Assembly: GCA_044351785.1 (NCBI GenBank) | Contig: JBILFC010000013.1 | Span: 1 to 23,358, forward strand | Direction: 5' to 3' | Length of the DNA: 23,358 bases | Source: JAIYCX01 sp044351785 | GTDB lineage: Bacteria > Bdellovibrionota_C > UBA2361 > SZUA-149 > DAOLCO01 | Notes under the pieces: model-generated | Seen by the model: only the letters and a program-made list of their open reading frames with translations | Told to the model about the DNA's origin: nothing | Databases searched by the model: none | Shown here: positions 15,441 through 23,292 of the stretch, piece after piece | Position numbering within the stretch: position 1 is the stretch's first letter | Layout of the letters: every line of letters begins with the position of its first letter | Program-made: the position numbers and the translations under genes

Positions 15441-16589
15441 CTATGAATTTTCTGGAGTAGGATTTAATTCCTCACTTGGTTTGATACTATTACTTACTTT
15501 TACTGGGGCGCCAGGAAATAGTTTAAATGTTCCATTGGAAACTATTTCTTGCCCTTCTTCAAGCCCAGAAATTACAGCACTAAGATCCCCTCTAGATTCT
15601 AATACTTTAATAAAGGTTTGCTTTGCTGTTTGTGGTAGGGGAGTTCCGTCTTCAGCATTGCCTTTAGATGCTTCAACTAAGTATACACTATCACCAAAGG
15701 GTGCAAATGATATGCTGGAGGTTGGTATTGAAATTACATTCTGTGTCTCTGCTAATTTAATTTCCACTCCTACTGACATTCCGCTAATGACCTTAGTGAG
15801 CGATTCCTTAGGTATGAAAGCTTTTCCTAGAGCAGTTTTGGTATGATTATTTATAATCGGATCAACTGAAGCTAAGGTAGTTACTATAAGTTCTTTGCCA
15901 CCTATTGGGTTTAGCGTTACTTGAACATTATTAGAATTCGCAATTTTTAAACTCATTAACGTATCTTGATTCATGCTAAATACAGCATACAGGCTATCTT
16001 CATTCTGAATTGCAACTACTTCAGTCCCTTCCTTCACGTAGTCACCTAGATTAACTCTAATTACTCCAACCTTTGCTTGATAGGGAGAAACAATTTTTCT
16101 TCTTTCTAGTCTTGCTCTTAGTGCTTCAGCAGCGGCTTTTAAGCTTTCATAGGTAAGTTTAGATTTATCAAATTCTTCCGAGCTAATTGCTTTGGATGTT
16201 ACAAGTACTTTTGATCTGGTATAGTCTTTTTCTGCAAGATCTCTCTGTGCAACTCCTCCCATGTATTCCGCTTCTTCTACTTCTGAATCTAATTCGACTA
16301 AGACTGTTCCTGCTTCAACTAGTTGACCTTCAGAGACATTGATTTTAGAAACTCGTCCTACTGCCTCAGTACTAAGAATGGAGCTTTGATCTCCTTTAAT
16401 AGTACCAGCGGTTTTAAATACGCTCACCCAAGGTTGTTTCTTGGCAATTACTGTACTTACAGCTGAGACGGGTGGACCCATTTTAGCGCCTTCTGCCATG
16501 GCAGTTCTGATCTGAAGGAACTTCACTGTCCCTAATGGAATGAAAACGAATAAGAATACTACTAAGAGGCCTAAAAAGAACTTTTTCAC
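15441..16589 (-). CDS. RND efflux periplasmic adaptor (membrane fusion protein)
   Basis: This is the periplasmic adaptor joining the permease to the outer-membrane channel. An N-terminal hydrophobic anchor (FFLGLLVVFLFVFIPLG, about 4-20) has no cysteine lipobox, so it is probably membrane-anchored by the uncleaved helix. Then come the first lipoyl half (ILSTEAVGRVSKINVSEGQL, near 72-91), an alpha-hairpin (about 110-165), the second lipoyl half (IVSPYQAKVGVIRVNLGDYV, near 167-186), a beta-barrel and a membrane-proximal domain. At 382 residues it has the usual length. The start codon is GTG at 16589 (GTG AAA AAG), with no good Shine-Dalgarno. It is the first gene of the efflux operon and divergent from the kinase gene across 121 bp of AT-rich sequence. 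Confidence 0.94.
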   Translation of the reverse strand: MKKFFLGLLVVFLFVFIPLGTVKFLQIRTAMAEGAKMGPPVSAVSTVIAKKQPWVSVFKTAGTIKGDQSSILSTEAVGRVSKINVSEGQLVEAGTVLVELDSEVEEAEYMGGVAQRDLAEKDYTRSKVLVTSKAISSEEFDKSKLTYESLKAAAEALRARLERRKIVSPYQAKVGVIRVNLGDYVKEGTEVVAIQNEDSLYAVFSMNQDTLMSLKIANSNNVQVTLNPIGGKELIVTTLASVDPIINNHTKTALGKAFIPKESLTKVISGMSVGVEIKLAETQNVISIPTSSISFAPFGDSVYLVEASKGNAEDGTPLPQTAKQTFIKVLESRGDLSAVISGLEEGQEIVSNGTFKLFPGAPVKVSNSIKPSEELNPTPENS

Positions 16590-16678
16590 GGTGATATATA
16601 ATGCTTTAAAATGATTATTAGTTGACTCTTTAATACACTAAAAGTAAGAGGTTTTAAAATGTTTTATGACTTAAATAT

Positions 16679-16684
16679 TATAAT
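16679..16684 (+). promoter_or_regulatory. Possible -10 element for the kinase-thrC operon
   Basis: A perfect TATAAT lies 26 bp before ATG 16711 in the divergent intergenic region. No good -35 hexamer lies at the right distance (a TTGACT at 16622-16627 is too far), so this is only a candidate. The whole 121-bp stretch is AT-rich and probably serves promoters in both directions. Confidence 0.3.
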
Positions 16685-16710
16685 TATTAAGGTTTATAGC
16701 GATTTTCATT

Positions 16711-17328
16711 ATGGCACTTACTTTTATTGGATTTTCAGGCTCTGGTAAGAGCCATTATTCTAGAGTACTTGAAAAAGACTATGCTTGGTCTCGTATCGAT
16801 TGTGATACATTAATTCTGCATGCGTTAAACTCAAAAGAGAACATAAATCTACTTACCTTGCCTGAGATTGCTACTTGGCATGGATCACCTAGTGATTCTG
16901 ACTTTGCTAGGAGAGACAAGTTACTTTTAGATCTGGAACATCAGGTGATGTTAAACATCTTCGGGGAGAATCAATTCACTCGTAGCACAGTGATCGATAC
17001 CTCAGGAAGTTTTGTATTGCTTCCCGAGGATACTATACTAAAATTTAAAGCAATGTCTAAGATAATTCATTTTAGATATGAAGATATCGATATAGATAGG
17101 ATGATTGAGCAGTATTTTATAGATCCGAAGCCAGTAATATGGCAACATTTATATCAGCCCAGGGAGGGTGAGGAGTATTTAGAATCTATAAAGCGTTGTT
17201 ACGTTGATCTTGTTCAGTACCGTAGAAAGCTTTACGATAAGTACGCAGACATTACTATAGACATTTCTTTTAGTAAGAGAGGAGAAGTTAATATTAAAGA
17301 GTTGTTGGAGGGGTATGAAATATTATAG
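16711..17328 (+). CDS. Shikimate-kinase-like P-loop kinase, partner of threonine synthase
   Basis: This 205-residue protein has the shikimate kinase/NMP-kinase fold. The P-loop GFSGSGKS is at 7-14, RIDCDTLI at 28-35 gives the D-x-D of shikimate kinases, an FARRDKLLLDLE segment stands at the 'FR..E' position, and there is a C-terminal RRKLYDKYAD (R..LY...AD). Two shikimate-specific signatures are missing: the Gly-Gly-Gly loop reads IDTSGS, and the lid arginine of 'RPL' is not seen (DPKPVIWQHLY instead). Its stop overlaps the thrC start by 14 nt, so the two are translationally coupled. The same two domains are fused in animal THNSL1 proteins (a shikimate-kinase-like domain followed by a threonine synthase domain). 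A homoserine kinase-like role supplying phosphohomoserine, or a regulatory role, is more likely than aromatic synthesis, but this is inference. Confidence 0.8.
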   Translation: MALTFIGFSGSGKSHYSRVLEKDYAWSRIDCDTLILHALNSKENINLLTLPEIATWHGSPSDSDFARRDKLLLDLEHQVMLNIFGENQFTRSTVIDTSGSFVLLPEDTILKFKAMSKIIHFRYEDIDIDRMIEQYFIDPKPVIWQHLYQPREGEEYLESIKRCYVDLVQYRRKLYDKYADITIDISFSKRGEVNIKELLEGYEIL

Positions 17329-18619
17329 CACAAGGCATAGCGAGGAGGCTTATAGTGCAAGGGAGGCAACTTCCAAGGGTTTAGCCAATGATTCAGGGCT
17401 ATTTATGCCTGAATTTGTGCCGGAGCTAAATCAGTCTTTTCTTGATGCTATTAAAGGTAGGAGTTTTCAGGAGATAGCCTTAGAAGTGTCTAAAGTTTTT
17501 TTTGCGGATGATTTAGAAGAGGGTGCTCTTCAAAAGATAGTGACTGATGCTTATGATTTTAAATGTCCTCTAACTCAGTTAGAAGAGAATTTATATGTGT
17601 TAGAACTTTTTCATGGGCCTACTCTAGCTTTTAAGGATTATGGTGCGAGGTTTTTAGCAAGGATATTATCAGCTTATAGAAAAGATGAGGGTAAAGAATT
17701 AACTATACTTGTTGCTACTTCTGGAGATACTGGTAGTGCGGTGGCTAGTGGATTTTATAAGGTGCCTGGAATTAAAGTAGTTATACTTTACCCGAGTAAT
17801 AAAGTTAGTCCACTTCAAGAACAACAGCTTACTACTCTGGGTGAAAATATTACTGCACTAGAGGTGCAAGGCACCTTTGATGATTGCCAGAGGCTTGTAA
17901 AAGAAGCGTTTCTTGATAAAGATTTGAACTTAAAATTGGATCTAACTTCTGCTAATTCTATTAATATAGGAAGATTTATTCCGCAAAGTTTCTATTATTT
18001 CTATGCTGCTTCGCAGTTAGAGAAAAGTTCCAAGGATATAGTTTTTTCTGTTCCTAGTGGAAATTTAGGGAATTTAACCGCGGGTCTATTTGCGAAAAAA
18101 ATGGGACTAAAAGTAGATGGTTTTATCTCTGCGCTTAATTCTAATAATGTATTTGAGAACTATTTAAATACTGGAGTCTTTACACCGAGAGCTTCAGTAA
18201 AGACGGTAGCCAATGCAATGGATGTAGGGAATCCAAGTAACCTTGAAAGAATTTCTGCACTTTATAATAATGATATTGAAGCAATTAGGAGAGATATAAA
18301 GTCAGCATCGTTTAGTGATGAACAAATTCTATCCTGTATTCAAGAAGTCAATGCTGAATATTATTATCTCATGTGCCCTCATACCGCTACCGGCTTGTTA
18401 GCTTATCTTAAATATAAAACTGACTTTAAAGATTCCACAGGTATAGTACTTGCCACTGCCCATCCAGCAAAGTTTATAGATCAAGTGGAACCGGTGATAG
18501 GAGAGGAAATTAAGCTACCCCCAGAATTGGCTGTATTAAAGGACAAGAAGAAGGAGTCGGTTGTTATAGATAGTAGGTATGATAGTTTAAAATTTAGGCT
18601 TATTGATGACGCACGATAG
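17315..18619 (+). CDS. thrC: Threonine synthase
   Basis: This is a PLP enzyme converting O-phospho-L-homoserine to L-threonine and phosphate, the last step of threonine synthesis. At 434 residues it matches the E. coli/yeast-type class. The N-terminal 'YYSTRH...A...GLANDSGLFMPE' opening is typical. The PLP lysine is K107 in FHGPTLAFKDYGARF (99-113), and the phosphate-binding motif is TSGDTGSA (135-142), followed by a glycine-rich VPSGNLGN segment. A strong ribosome site, GGAGGGG, lies just before ATG 17315 within the kinase gene (14-nt overlap). Its 3' end overlaps the membrane glycosyltransferase gene by 14 nt when ATG 18606 is used. Identification is secure. Confidence 0.96.
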   Translation: MKYYSTRHSEEAYSAREATSKGLANDSGLFMPEFVPELNQSFLDAIKGRSFQEIALEVSKVFFADDLEEGALQKIVTDAYDFKCPLTQLEENLYVLELFHGPTLAFKDYGARFLARILSAYRKDEGKELTILVATSGDTGSAVASGFYKVPGIKVVILYPSNKVSPLQEQQLTTLGENITALEVQGTFDDCQRLVKEAFLDKDLNLKLDLTSANSINIGRFIPQSFYYFYAASQLEKSSKDIVFSVPSGNLGNLTAGLFAKKMGLKVDGFISALNSNNVFENYLNTGVFTPRASVKTVANAMDVGNPSNLERISALYNNDIEAIRRDIKSASFSDEQILSCIQEVNAEYYYLMCPHTATGLLAYLKYKTDFKDSTGIVLATAHPAKFIDQVEPVIGEEIKLPPELAVLKDKKKESVVIDSRYDSLKFRLIDDAR

Positions 18620-20036
18620 AGAGAATTATTCATTAGGTAAGATATTCCTTTTCTTCACTTGTTTCCTTTTTGCCATAACTGTAAGGGCATGCCTCTTAAC
18701 TGTTAATTTATGGTCTAATGATAATCATATCGATGTTGCAAAATTTATTATCGATAATAAATTTCCAGTTCAAGAAGATTGTTGGCAATGTTATCACAGC
18801 CATTTATATCATTGGATTATCGCTCTTATTTTTAAGATTTTTCATATTGTTGATTTGATTCCGCAAGTTCATATCTCCCAATCCTTAAATTCAATTTTTG
18901 GATTAGCTACTATCTTCTTAATTCTAAAGTATGTATTTAAGTCATCTTTACCTAGACGTCTTTATTTTCCCCTTGGAATGTTGGTTTCTGTATTTCCTGC
19001 TATGGTTTCCAGTGATATCCAAGGTACTAATGATAGCTTGGCGATTCTGTTAGCAACATTGTTCTTGTGGTTATTTCTTGGATGGATAAGAAAGGGTAGT
19101 TTGATAAAATGTGTCATGTTAGTCGTCTTGCTTGCTCTAGCTCCTATCGCTAAGGGAACGAATCTAGCTTTTGTTTTTGCTATTCTATTCTATTTGATGT
19201 TTAGATTGATCAAATGTTGGCGTATAAAAGCAGAGTTTGGAAAGACACTTTTGTTACTTCTAAGTATTTGTGTTGTTAGTTTGCCCATATCATTCTTTAA
19301 AGGTAACTATTACCCCCATTATGTAAAATATAATAATCCCTTTATTTCTAATCAATTTCCACCGTGGCGTATAACAGCAATACCTCAACGACCAAATTTC
19401 TTGGAGAATACTACGACTGATTATGTAGGTCTAAGATCTATATTTGATGGATACTTTAAATTTCGATTTGTGGATATGATGGTTTATCCATATTTAACAA
19501 GGAATTACGAATTAACTCAAGAGCATCGAACAAGCTTTTGGAGTAGGTTATATGGTTCCTTGAATTCGATAAGTTTTGATGGTTGGCCACGTGCTTGGGC
19601 TATTCATTCCGAATGGATTTATTGGCTTCGTAGATTTATTTTTATATTTGCTCTTATACCTTCAGGGTTACTGATTTTAGGTATAATTAAGTCATTTAAG
19701 TCATGTAAGCAGTTATTAACTGCTTCCTACCTGAAGCCAGAAATTGAGGAAGATGCTTTACTACTCTGTATTTTTATTTTTTCTATAGTGTTTGCCGCGT
19801 ATAATTTTTATTTATGGCGTTCGTTTGATATGGCTAAGGGATTGTACATATTAAGTTCCATGCTCCCTTTGGCCGGCTTGGTGGTAAGGGGCTCTAAAAT
19901 TATTAGTGTCATCTGTAGAGAAAGTATTCTAAATACGATCTCTTTTTTATTATTATTTTTAGCATTATGTTACATTTTAGACCTATCTTTCTTGTACGTA
20001 TATTTGCAGACTGCTACTGAGAGAATACCTAATTGA
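18606..20036 (+). CDS. Polytopic membrane protein, probable GT-C-type glycosyltransferase
   Basis: This is a membrane protein of about 476 residues with roughly ten hydrophobic helices. The first helix (FLFFTCFLFAITVRACLL) is followed by a periplasmic loop with acidic 'WSNDNHIDVAKFI', then 'CYHSHLYHWIIALIFKIF'. In GT-C enzymes (ArnT, PMT, GT39/GT83 relatives) the first loop carries a catalytic acidic residue and is followed by a P/H-x-LYHW-like helix, so this layout supports membership. A soluble-looking loop with several prolines (about 245-290) and further helices follow. Such proteins use polyprenyl-phosphate sugars, and the acceptor is unknown. I chose ATG 18606. A TTG one codon earlier (18603) is less likely. 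It overlaps thrC but has no evident functional link to it. Confidence 0.6.
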   Translation: MTHDRENYSLGKIFLFFTCFLFAITVRACLLTVNLWSNDNHIDVAKFIIDNKFPVQEDCWQCYHSHLYHWIIALIFKIFHIVDLIPQVHISQSLNSIFGLATIFLILKYVFKSSLPRRLYFPLGMLVSVFPAMVSSDIQGTNDSLAILLATLFLWLFLGWIRKGSLIKCVMLVVLLALAPIAKGTNLAFVFAILFYLMFRLIKCWRIKAEFGKTLLLLLSICVVSLPISFFKGNYYPHYVKYNNPFISNQFPPWRITAIPQRPNFLENTTTDYVGLRSIFDGYFKFRFVDMMVYPYLTRNYELTQEHRTSFWSRLYGSLNSISFDGWPRAWAIHSEWIYWLRRFIFIFALIPSGLLILGIIKSFKSCKQLLTASYLKPEIEEDALLLCIFIFSIVFAAYNFYLWRSFDMAKGLYILSSMLPLAGLVVRGSKIISVICRESILNTISFLLLFLALCYILDLSFLYVYLQTATERIPN

Positions 20037-20135
20037 TGTGTTTTTTCTCTGTTCCTATTCAAGAGGGCTATTTTTCATCAACAGTATCTAGAAGGCTTTA
20101 CATGAATTTAAGGGGGTGGTTATTGAATAGAAAAT

Positions 20136-20164
20136 GATATTGGTGGCAGGTTATGGTAGCAAAG
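20136..20164. repeat. Left imperfect inverted repeat flanking the 20194-20919 gene
   Basis: The end of this segment (TGGTAGCAAAG, 20154-20164) is an exact inverse copy of CTTTGCTACCA at 20965-20975. Further out, GAT..ATTGG.TGG matches the right copy with small gaps (see the right flank). It overlaps the hairpin at 20146-20177. Confidence 0.45.
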
Positions 20165-20177
20165 TAACATAACCTGC
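20146..20177. terminator. Perfect 10-bp hairpin between convergent genes
   Basis: GCAGGTTATG (20146-20155) and CATAACCTGC (20168-20177) form a perfect 10-bp stem with a 12-nt loop. It sits 17 nt downstream of the minus-strand gene at 20194 and about 110 nt after the membrane glycosyltransferase. There is no strong U-run on either side, so it may stop or stabilise either transcript rather than act as a classical intrinsic terminator. The rest of 20037-20145 shows nothing I recognise. Confidence 0.45.
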
Positions 20178-20193
20178 AGACTTGTATTACCCT

Positions 20194-20919
20194 TCATTCG
20201 TCGATGAAGTCATCATCACTTAACTCTTGCATTCTAAGTATTTGTCCATATTCCGCCATGCGAAAAGCGGTCAAGAAAGCCAGATCTTCAGCGTCATTAT
20301 AAGTTTGTTTCCCGCTGCGAAGACCATAAAGGCTGTCCAAAACGGCGATCAGGTCTGCTTGCATGGCTTCGCTGGGTCGAATATTAGAAAATAATGGTGT
20401 TAGACTTTCCCAATCACCTAGAGAAGTCAGTAAGACTCTCCAGGATTTTCTGAAAAATACTACTCTATGGTCTCCCTTATAGGGTAAGCCAAAGAAAGAG
20501 TCTTTTTCATTTTTGGTCTGAAGCTCCGCGAATGAACCCAGTACCATTCCTCTAATTTCATCCGATTCCATCTGTGAAGTCAGAAGTTGCGCGCCTAGAG
20601 TTGAAGTGAGAAGAATAAGCAATTCCATGCGACTTTCATGGATATGAATTGGCTTATTCCCTCTTTTCTTTAGAGTATTAACCATGGGTTCTCTGAATGC
20701 AAGTTGCCAGAGTCCTCGAGTTCTTAGAACTGAAGGAGAACTACTAGGTATCACAAGACTTTCTGAGCGGCGAACTAAGATATTCAAATTTTCAGGCTCA
20801 AAATCAGAAAGAATAGTATCTTTCCTTCCGTGCCCCCGCCCAGACAACTCATTCTGCTCAACTGATCGACGAGTTGACACACCAGCAAAAATGAAATCGA
20901 GGAAATTGAAGTTATTCAT
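20194..20919 (-). CDS. Unrecognised soluble protein, 241 residues
   Basis: I do not recognise this family. The N-terminus (MNNFNFLDFIFAGV) has a short hydrophobic run too short for a clear signal peptide or helix. A charged region with RRSVEQNELSGRGHGRK follows. The rest is a mix of likely helices (ESRMELLILLTSTLGAQLL near 94-112, and helices over the last 70 residues), ending in an acidic tail (DDDFIDE). There is no catalytic motif, cysteine cluster or repeat. It has a good promoter-like pair upstream and an AAGGGA ribosome site 5 nt before the start, so it looks like a real, singly transcribed gene. Base composition appears somewhat GC-richer (about 42-47% in sampled lines) than its neighbours. 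Imperfect inverted repeats flank it, suggesting possible acquisition as a unit. Confidence 0.65.
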   Translation of the reverse strand: MNNFNFLDFIFAGVSTRRSVEQNELSGRGHGRKDTILSDFEPENLNILVRRSESLVIPSSSPSVLRTRGLWQLAFREPMVNTLKKRGNKPIHIHESRMELLILLTSTLGAQLLTSQMESDEIRGMVLGSFAELQTKNEKDSFFGLPYKGDHRVVFFRKSWRVLLTSLGDWESLTPLFSNIRPSEAMQADLIAVLDSLYGLRSGKQTYNDAEDLAFLTAFRMAEYGQILRMQELSDDDFIDE

Positions 20920-20955
20920 GGGTATCCCTTTTTTTAAAAACCTTCATAGGCTACG

Positions 20956-20983
20956 ATAATAGCCCTTTGCTACCACCAGCCAA
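20956..20983 (-). promoter_or_regulatory. Promoter for the 20194-20919 gene
   Basis: On the minus strand, TTGGCT (20983-20978) and TATTAT (20961-20956) are separated by 16 bp, matching a sigma-70 type promoter at 4/6 and 5/6 positions. The -10 element is 36 bp before the start codon. The spacer contains the flanking inverted repeat (CTTTGCTACCA, 20965-20975). Confidence 0.5.
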
Positions 20984-20994
20984 TAGATCTTTTG
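20965..20994. repeat. Right imperfect inverted repeat flanking the 20194-20919 gene
   Basis: CTTTGCTACCA at 20965-20975 is the exact inverse of 20154-20164. Read on the minus strand, the outer part AAAA-GATCT-ATTGG-CTGG parallels AAAATGAT-ATTGG-TGG on the left, with gaps. The repeats enclose about 820-860 bp holding one gene. The other non-coding bases between 20984 and 21104 are AT-rich and show nothing else I recognise. Confidence 0.45.
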
Positions 20995-21104
20995 ACCTAT
21001 AGGCTAGTGAGGCATAATCTTCTACCCTGATATAATTTTCATGAGAATTTATACTAAGTCTAGTAAAACTGTCAATTTTTAGCTTTTTTAATTGTAACTC
21101 TCTA

Positions 21105-21560
21105 TTATCTAATGATTAATCGATCCAACGAATACTTACCAGCACCGAATAGTAGAACAATAAGTGCCACAAACATAAATAAAAATGGTGGTGCTTGTAG
21201 GAATTTATCAGGATCTGAGTAGATACTCATAAGTTCTTCTGTATGTGCTGTTAAATATGCCACAACCATTGTGCCAATAAGCGGGATGTTAACAATTCTT
21301 GCCCCGAGTCCTAAAAGTAAACAAGCTCCGCCTATAAATTCTGTCCCTGCAGCCATATAAACATTAAGTTCTGGAAAGGGAATTCCAAGACTGGAAAAGA
21401 ATCCTACTGTTCTATCAATATTTAAGAATTTACCTCTGCCTGTAAGTATAAACTGCCATCCCCAATAAAGTCTTATTATCAGGAGAAAAACATGCTGAAG
21501 CTCAGCAAGAAGTGCTAGCCATTTTGTATATAGAGTTTTTGCGATTGCAGGTATTTTCAT
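21105..21560 (-). CDS. DoxX family membrane protein (bufferin operon)
   Basis: This 151-residue inner-membrane protein has about four transmembrane helices. DoxX-family marks are visible: LIIRLYWGWQFILTGRGKF near 28-46, the GIPFPELNVYMAAGTEFIGG segment (about 59-78, with its typical P and E residues), CLLLGLGARI, and 'AHTEEL' before the last helix. In bufferin operons a DoxX protein (sometimes called BufD) follows bufC. Its chemistry there is unknown, and related proteins are linked to quinone or thiosulfate oxidation. The start codon overlaps the bufC stop by one base (TAATG arrangement), so it is translationally coupled. It is the last gene of the operon, with 185 bp of non-coding sequence before the next gene. 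Confidence 0.87.
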   Translation of the reverse strand: MKIPAIAKTLYTKWLALLAELQHVFLLIIRLYWGWQFILTGRGKFLNIDRTVGFFSSLGIPFPELNVYMAAGTEFIGGACLLLGLGARIVNIPLIGTMVVAYLTAHTEELMSIYSDPDKFLQAPPFLFMFVALIVLLFGAGKYSLDRLIIR

Positions 21561-22432
21561 TAGTCTTCTTCTTTTGGGTTTTTAAGTGAGAGCCAGTTTA
21601 GGGCCATCCATTCGCTAAAACTTTCTTGGACAATTTTTACTGTATCCTCTGAAATATGCTCTTCTAGTGAAGTTAAGGAAATTCCTTCTTGAAATTTTGT
21701 TAAAATAGCATATTGTTCTTTGTTGAGAATTTTTGAATACACCTTAGAGTTTAAACGGTGAATTGCTAAATAGGTTTGTGACTTCTTAAGATCAAGAGTT
21801 GGTTCTTCTTCTAATGATTTTTCTCTTTTACCTAGCGTATTGCTAGCAGATCTATCCTCATGAACAATTTCAGACCTGTTAATTTCATTTACAGGATATT
21901 CTAGGGCTAGTAATTTAACGTAAGGTTGTAGGGATAAGGGATGTTCTGGGAACTGTGGATCTTCAACATCAGATAAGTTAATCGGAACTAGGCTCTTAGA
22001 TTCAAATACTTGCATCTTCGCCCAGTCATATTCAGCAGCGTCTGCTAATAATGGATCCTTTGTTCTTAAGAAATTTGGGAATCTAGATCCTAAATGTCTT
22101 AATGTATAGCTAATAGATGGGTAGCTATTTAAATATTCATCTCTTAGAGTTAAATACTTTTCACTAGAAACTAGTTTTTTTACTGTCCTGAAGTCTTCAT
22201 CAAAAGAATCCTGAATGCGCCACCAGTATTGCCTGGCATAAAACTGAAGCCTGCCATGAGCTGGAGTTCTGTCATTGGACTGTATCATCTCTTCGGTTCT
22301 AGGATCATGCTTCATGTTATCATTAGCTTCTAAAGGCTTTCTGATAATATCAGCAAAAGTTCTTTGCAAATTTAAAAGAGCATCCTGAGAGTCAATCTGG
22401 TCTAATTTGAAAATATCTTTATCCATTTTCAC
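21560..22432 (-). CDS. bufC: DUF2063 protein, BufC-like partner of DUF692 enzyme
   Basis: This 290-residue cytoplasmic protein has an N-terminal DUF2063 domain: LLNLQRTFADIIRKPL, then GRLQFYARQYWWRIQDSFDEDF (about 80-101; typical 'R..Y...Y..R...L..DFP' pattern) and SYPSISYTLRHLGSRFPNFL. A second helical part follows and resembles the substrate-binding half of MbnC/BufC-type partners. These proteins bind the precursor peptide and hold it to the DUF692 iron enzyme for cysteine modification. The reading frame opens with GTG at 22432. ATG at 22426 is also possible and has AGGTGA just before it. It overlaps bufB by 14 nt (or 8 nt from the ATG) and is followed by the DoxX gene with a one-base overlap. 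The name rests on the gene order bufA-like/DUF692/DUF2063/DoxX. Confidence 0.85.
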   Translation of the reverse strand: MKMDKDIFKLDQIDSQDALLNLQRTFADIIRKPLEANDNMKHDPRTEEMIQSNDRTPAHGRLQFYARQYWWRIQDSFDEDFRTVKKLVSSEKYLTLRDEYLNSYPSISYTLRHLGSRFPNFLRTKDPLLADAAEYDWAKMQVFESKSLVPINLSDVEDPQFPEHPLSLQPYVKLLALEYPVNEINRSEIVHEDRSASNTLGKREKSLEEEPTLDLKKSQTYLAIHRLNSKVYSKILNKEQYAILTKFQEGISLTSLEEHISEDTVKIVQESFSEWMALNWLSLKNPKEED

Positions 22433-23267
22433 CTGAGATAGTATTTAGCCTGAGTTCAGCTTTGTCTGCCTCTCTTTTAACTTCTTCAAAGCTAGGAATA
22501 TGAGCGTCCCATTCAAGTAGAGTAGGAGTTCTTCCAACTTTACTTAGCGCATAGTCATAAAGTTCCCAGACAGGTGGTATTGGGGCTTTATCGTGAGTGT
22601 CTATGATTACATCTTCAAGTTTAGAGTGACCTGCGATGTGGATTTGAGCTACTCGGTCGTGAATGACATTATCTACGTAAACTTTAGGGTCAAAGTTGTG
22701 ATTCTGCGAGGAAACATAGATATTATTAACATCCATTAAAATACCGCAGTCAGCCATTTCAACCACTTCACCTAAAAATTCCCACTCTGTCATTGTGGAG
22801 CCTTTAAATTCAGCGTAACTACTAAGATTTTCAACGGCAATAGGAATTTCTAAAAAATCTTGTACATATCTTATTTTCTCAGCTGCAGATTTAGAGACTG
22901 CTTTTGTATAGGGTAAGGGAAGTAGGTCGTGAGTAAAAGTACCATCAACACTTCCCCAACATAGGTGATCAGCCATCCAAGGAGTATTTGTTCTTCTGAC
23001 TAATTTTTTTAACTTCTTTAAGTGAGTTTTGTCTGGTTTTTCAGGTGAGCCAAAATAAAGCGAAACACCGTGCATTATAACTTGATACTGTTCTAGAATC
23101 TGATCAAGTACTTCAAGAGGCCTGCCTCCATCTACTAAGAAGTTTTCAGAAATGATTTCAAAAAAGCCACAAGTAGGCTTTTGAGATAAAATATGGGTGT
23201 AATGTGGGACTCTGAGGCCGATGCCAGCGCCAAGTTTTGAGAATTGATTAAATTTGTTTGAACTCAT
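22419..23267 (-). CDS. bufB: DUF692 multinuclear iron enzyme, BufB-like
   Basis: This 282-residue TIM-barrel enzyme belongs to the DUF692/MbnB family. Known members use two or three iron atoms to convert peptide cysteines into oxazolone/thioamide or thiooxazole groups. Candidate metal ligands are in place: H66 (MHG), H101 (MADHL), E146 (AVENLS), D179 with N181/N182 (MDVNN), H210 (QIHIAGH) with H214, D223/H225, and E261 in LLEWD. It overlaps bufC by 14 nt and lies 66 nt after the stop of the partial gene at the window edge, with a hairpin between. ATG 23267 has no good Shine-Dalgarno (it is preceded by CCCACCTC). The precursor-enzyme-partner-DoxX order fits bufferin operons, which are known for copper stress protection. 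Confidence 0.92.
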   Translation of the reverse strand: MSSNKFNQFSKLGAGIGLRVPHYTHILSQKPTCGFFEIISENFLVDGGRPLEVLDQILEQYQVIMHGVSLYFGSPEKPDKTHLKKLKKLVRRTNTPWMADHLCWGSVDGTFTHDLLPLPYTKAVSKSAAEKIRYVQDFLEIPIAVENLSSYAEFKGSTMTEWEFLGEVVEMADCGILMDVNNIYVSSQNHNFDPKVYVDNVIHDRVAQIHIAGHSKLEDVIIDTHDKAPIPPVWELYDYALSKVGRTPTLLEWDAHIPSFEEVKREADKAELRLNTISGENG

Positions 23268-23292
23268 GAGGTGGGTTGGAAGCTAGTAAAGG

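Noticed and set aside
15406..15846. Plus-strand frame overlapping the efflux adaptor
   Set aside because: It lies opposite the adaptor coding sequence, which has clear domain matches. The reverse frame has no family features.
20146..20177. Integron attC site at the hairpin beside the unrecognised gene
   Set aside because: The stem ends do not match the RYYYAAC / GTTRRRY core sites, and the gene has its own promoter, unlike typical cassettes.
20684..20959. Plus-strand frame opposite the unrecognised 241-residue gene
   Set aside because: The minus-strand frame is longer and has both a promoter and a ribosome site. The plus frame runs over that promoter and has none.
21070..21104. Intrinsic terminator after the DoxX gene
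   Set aside because: The tract is AT-rich with only a 5-bp imperfect CAATT/AATTG pairing, too weak to call.
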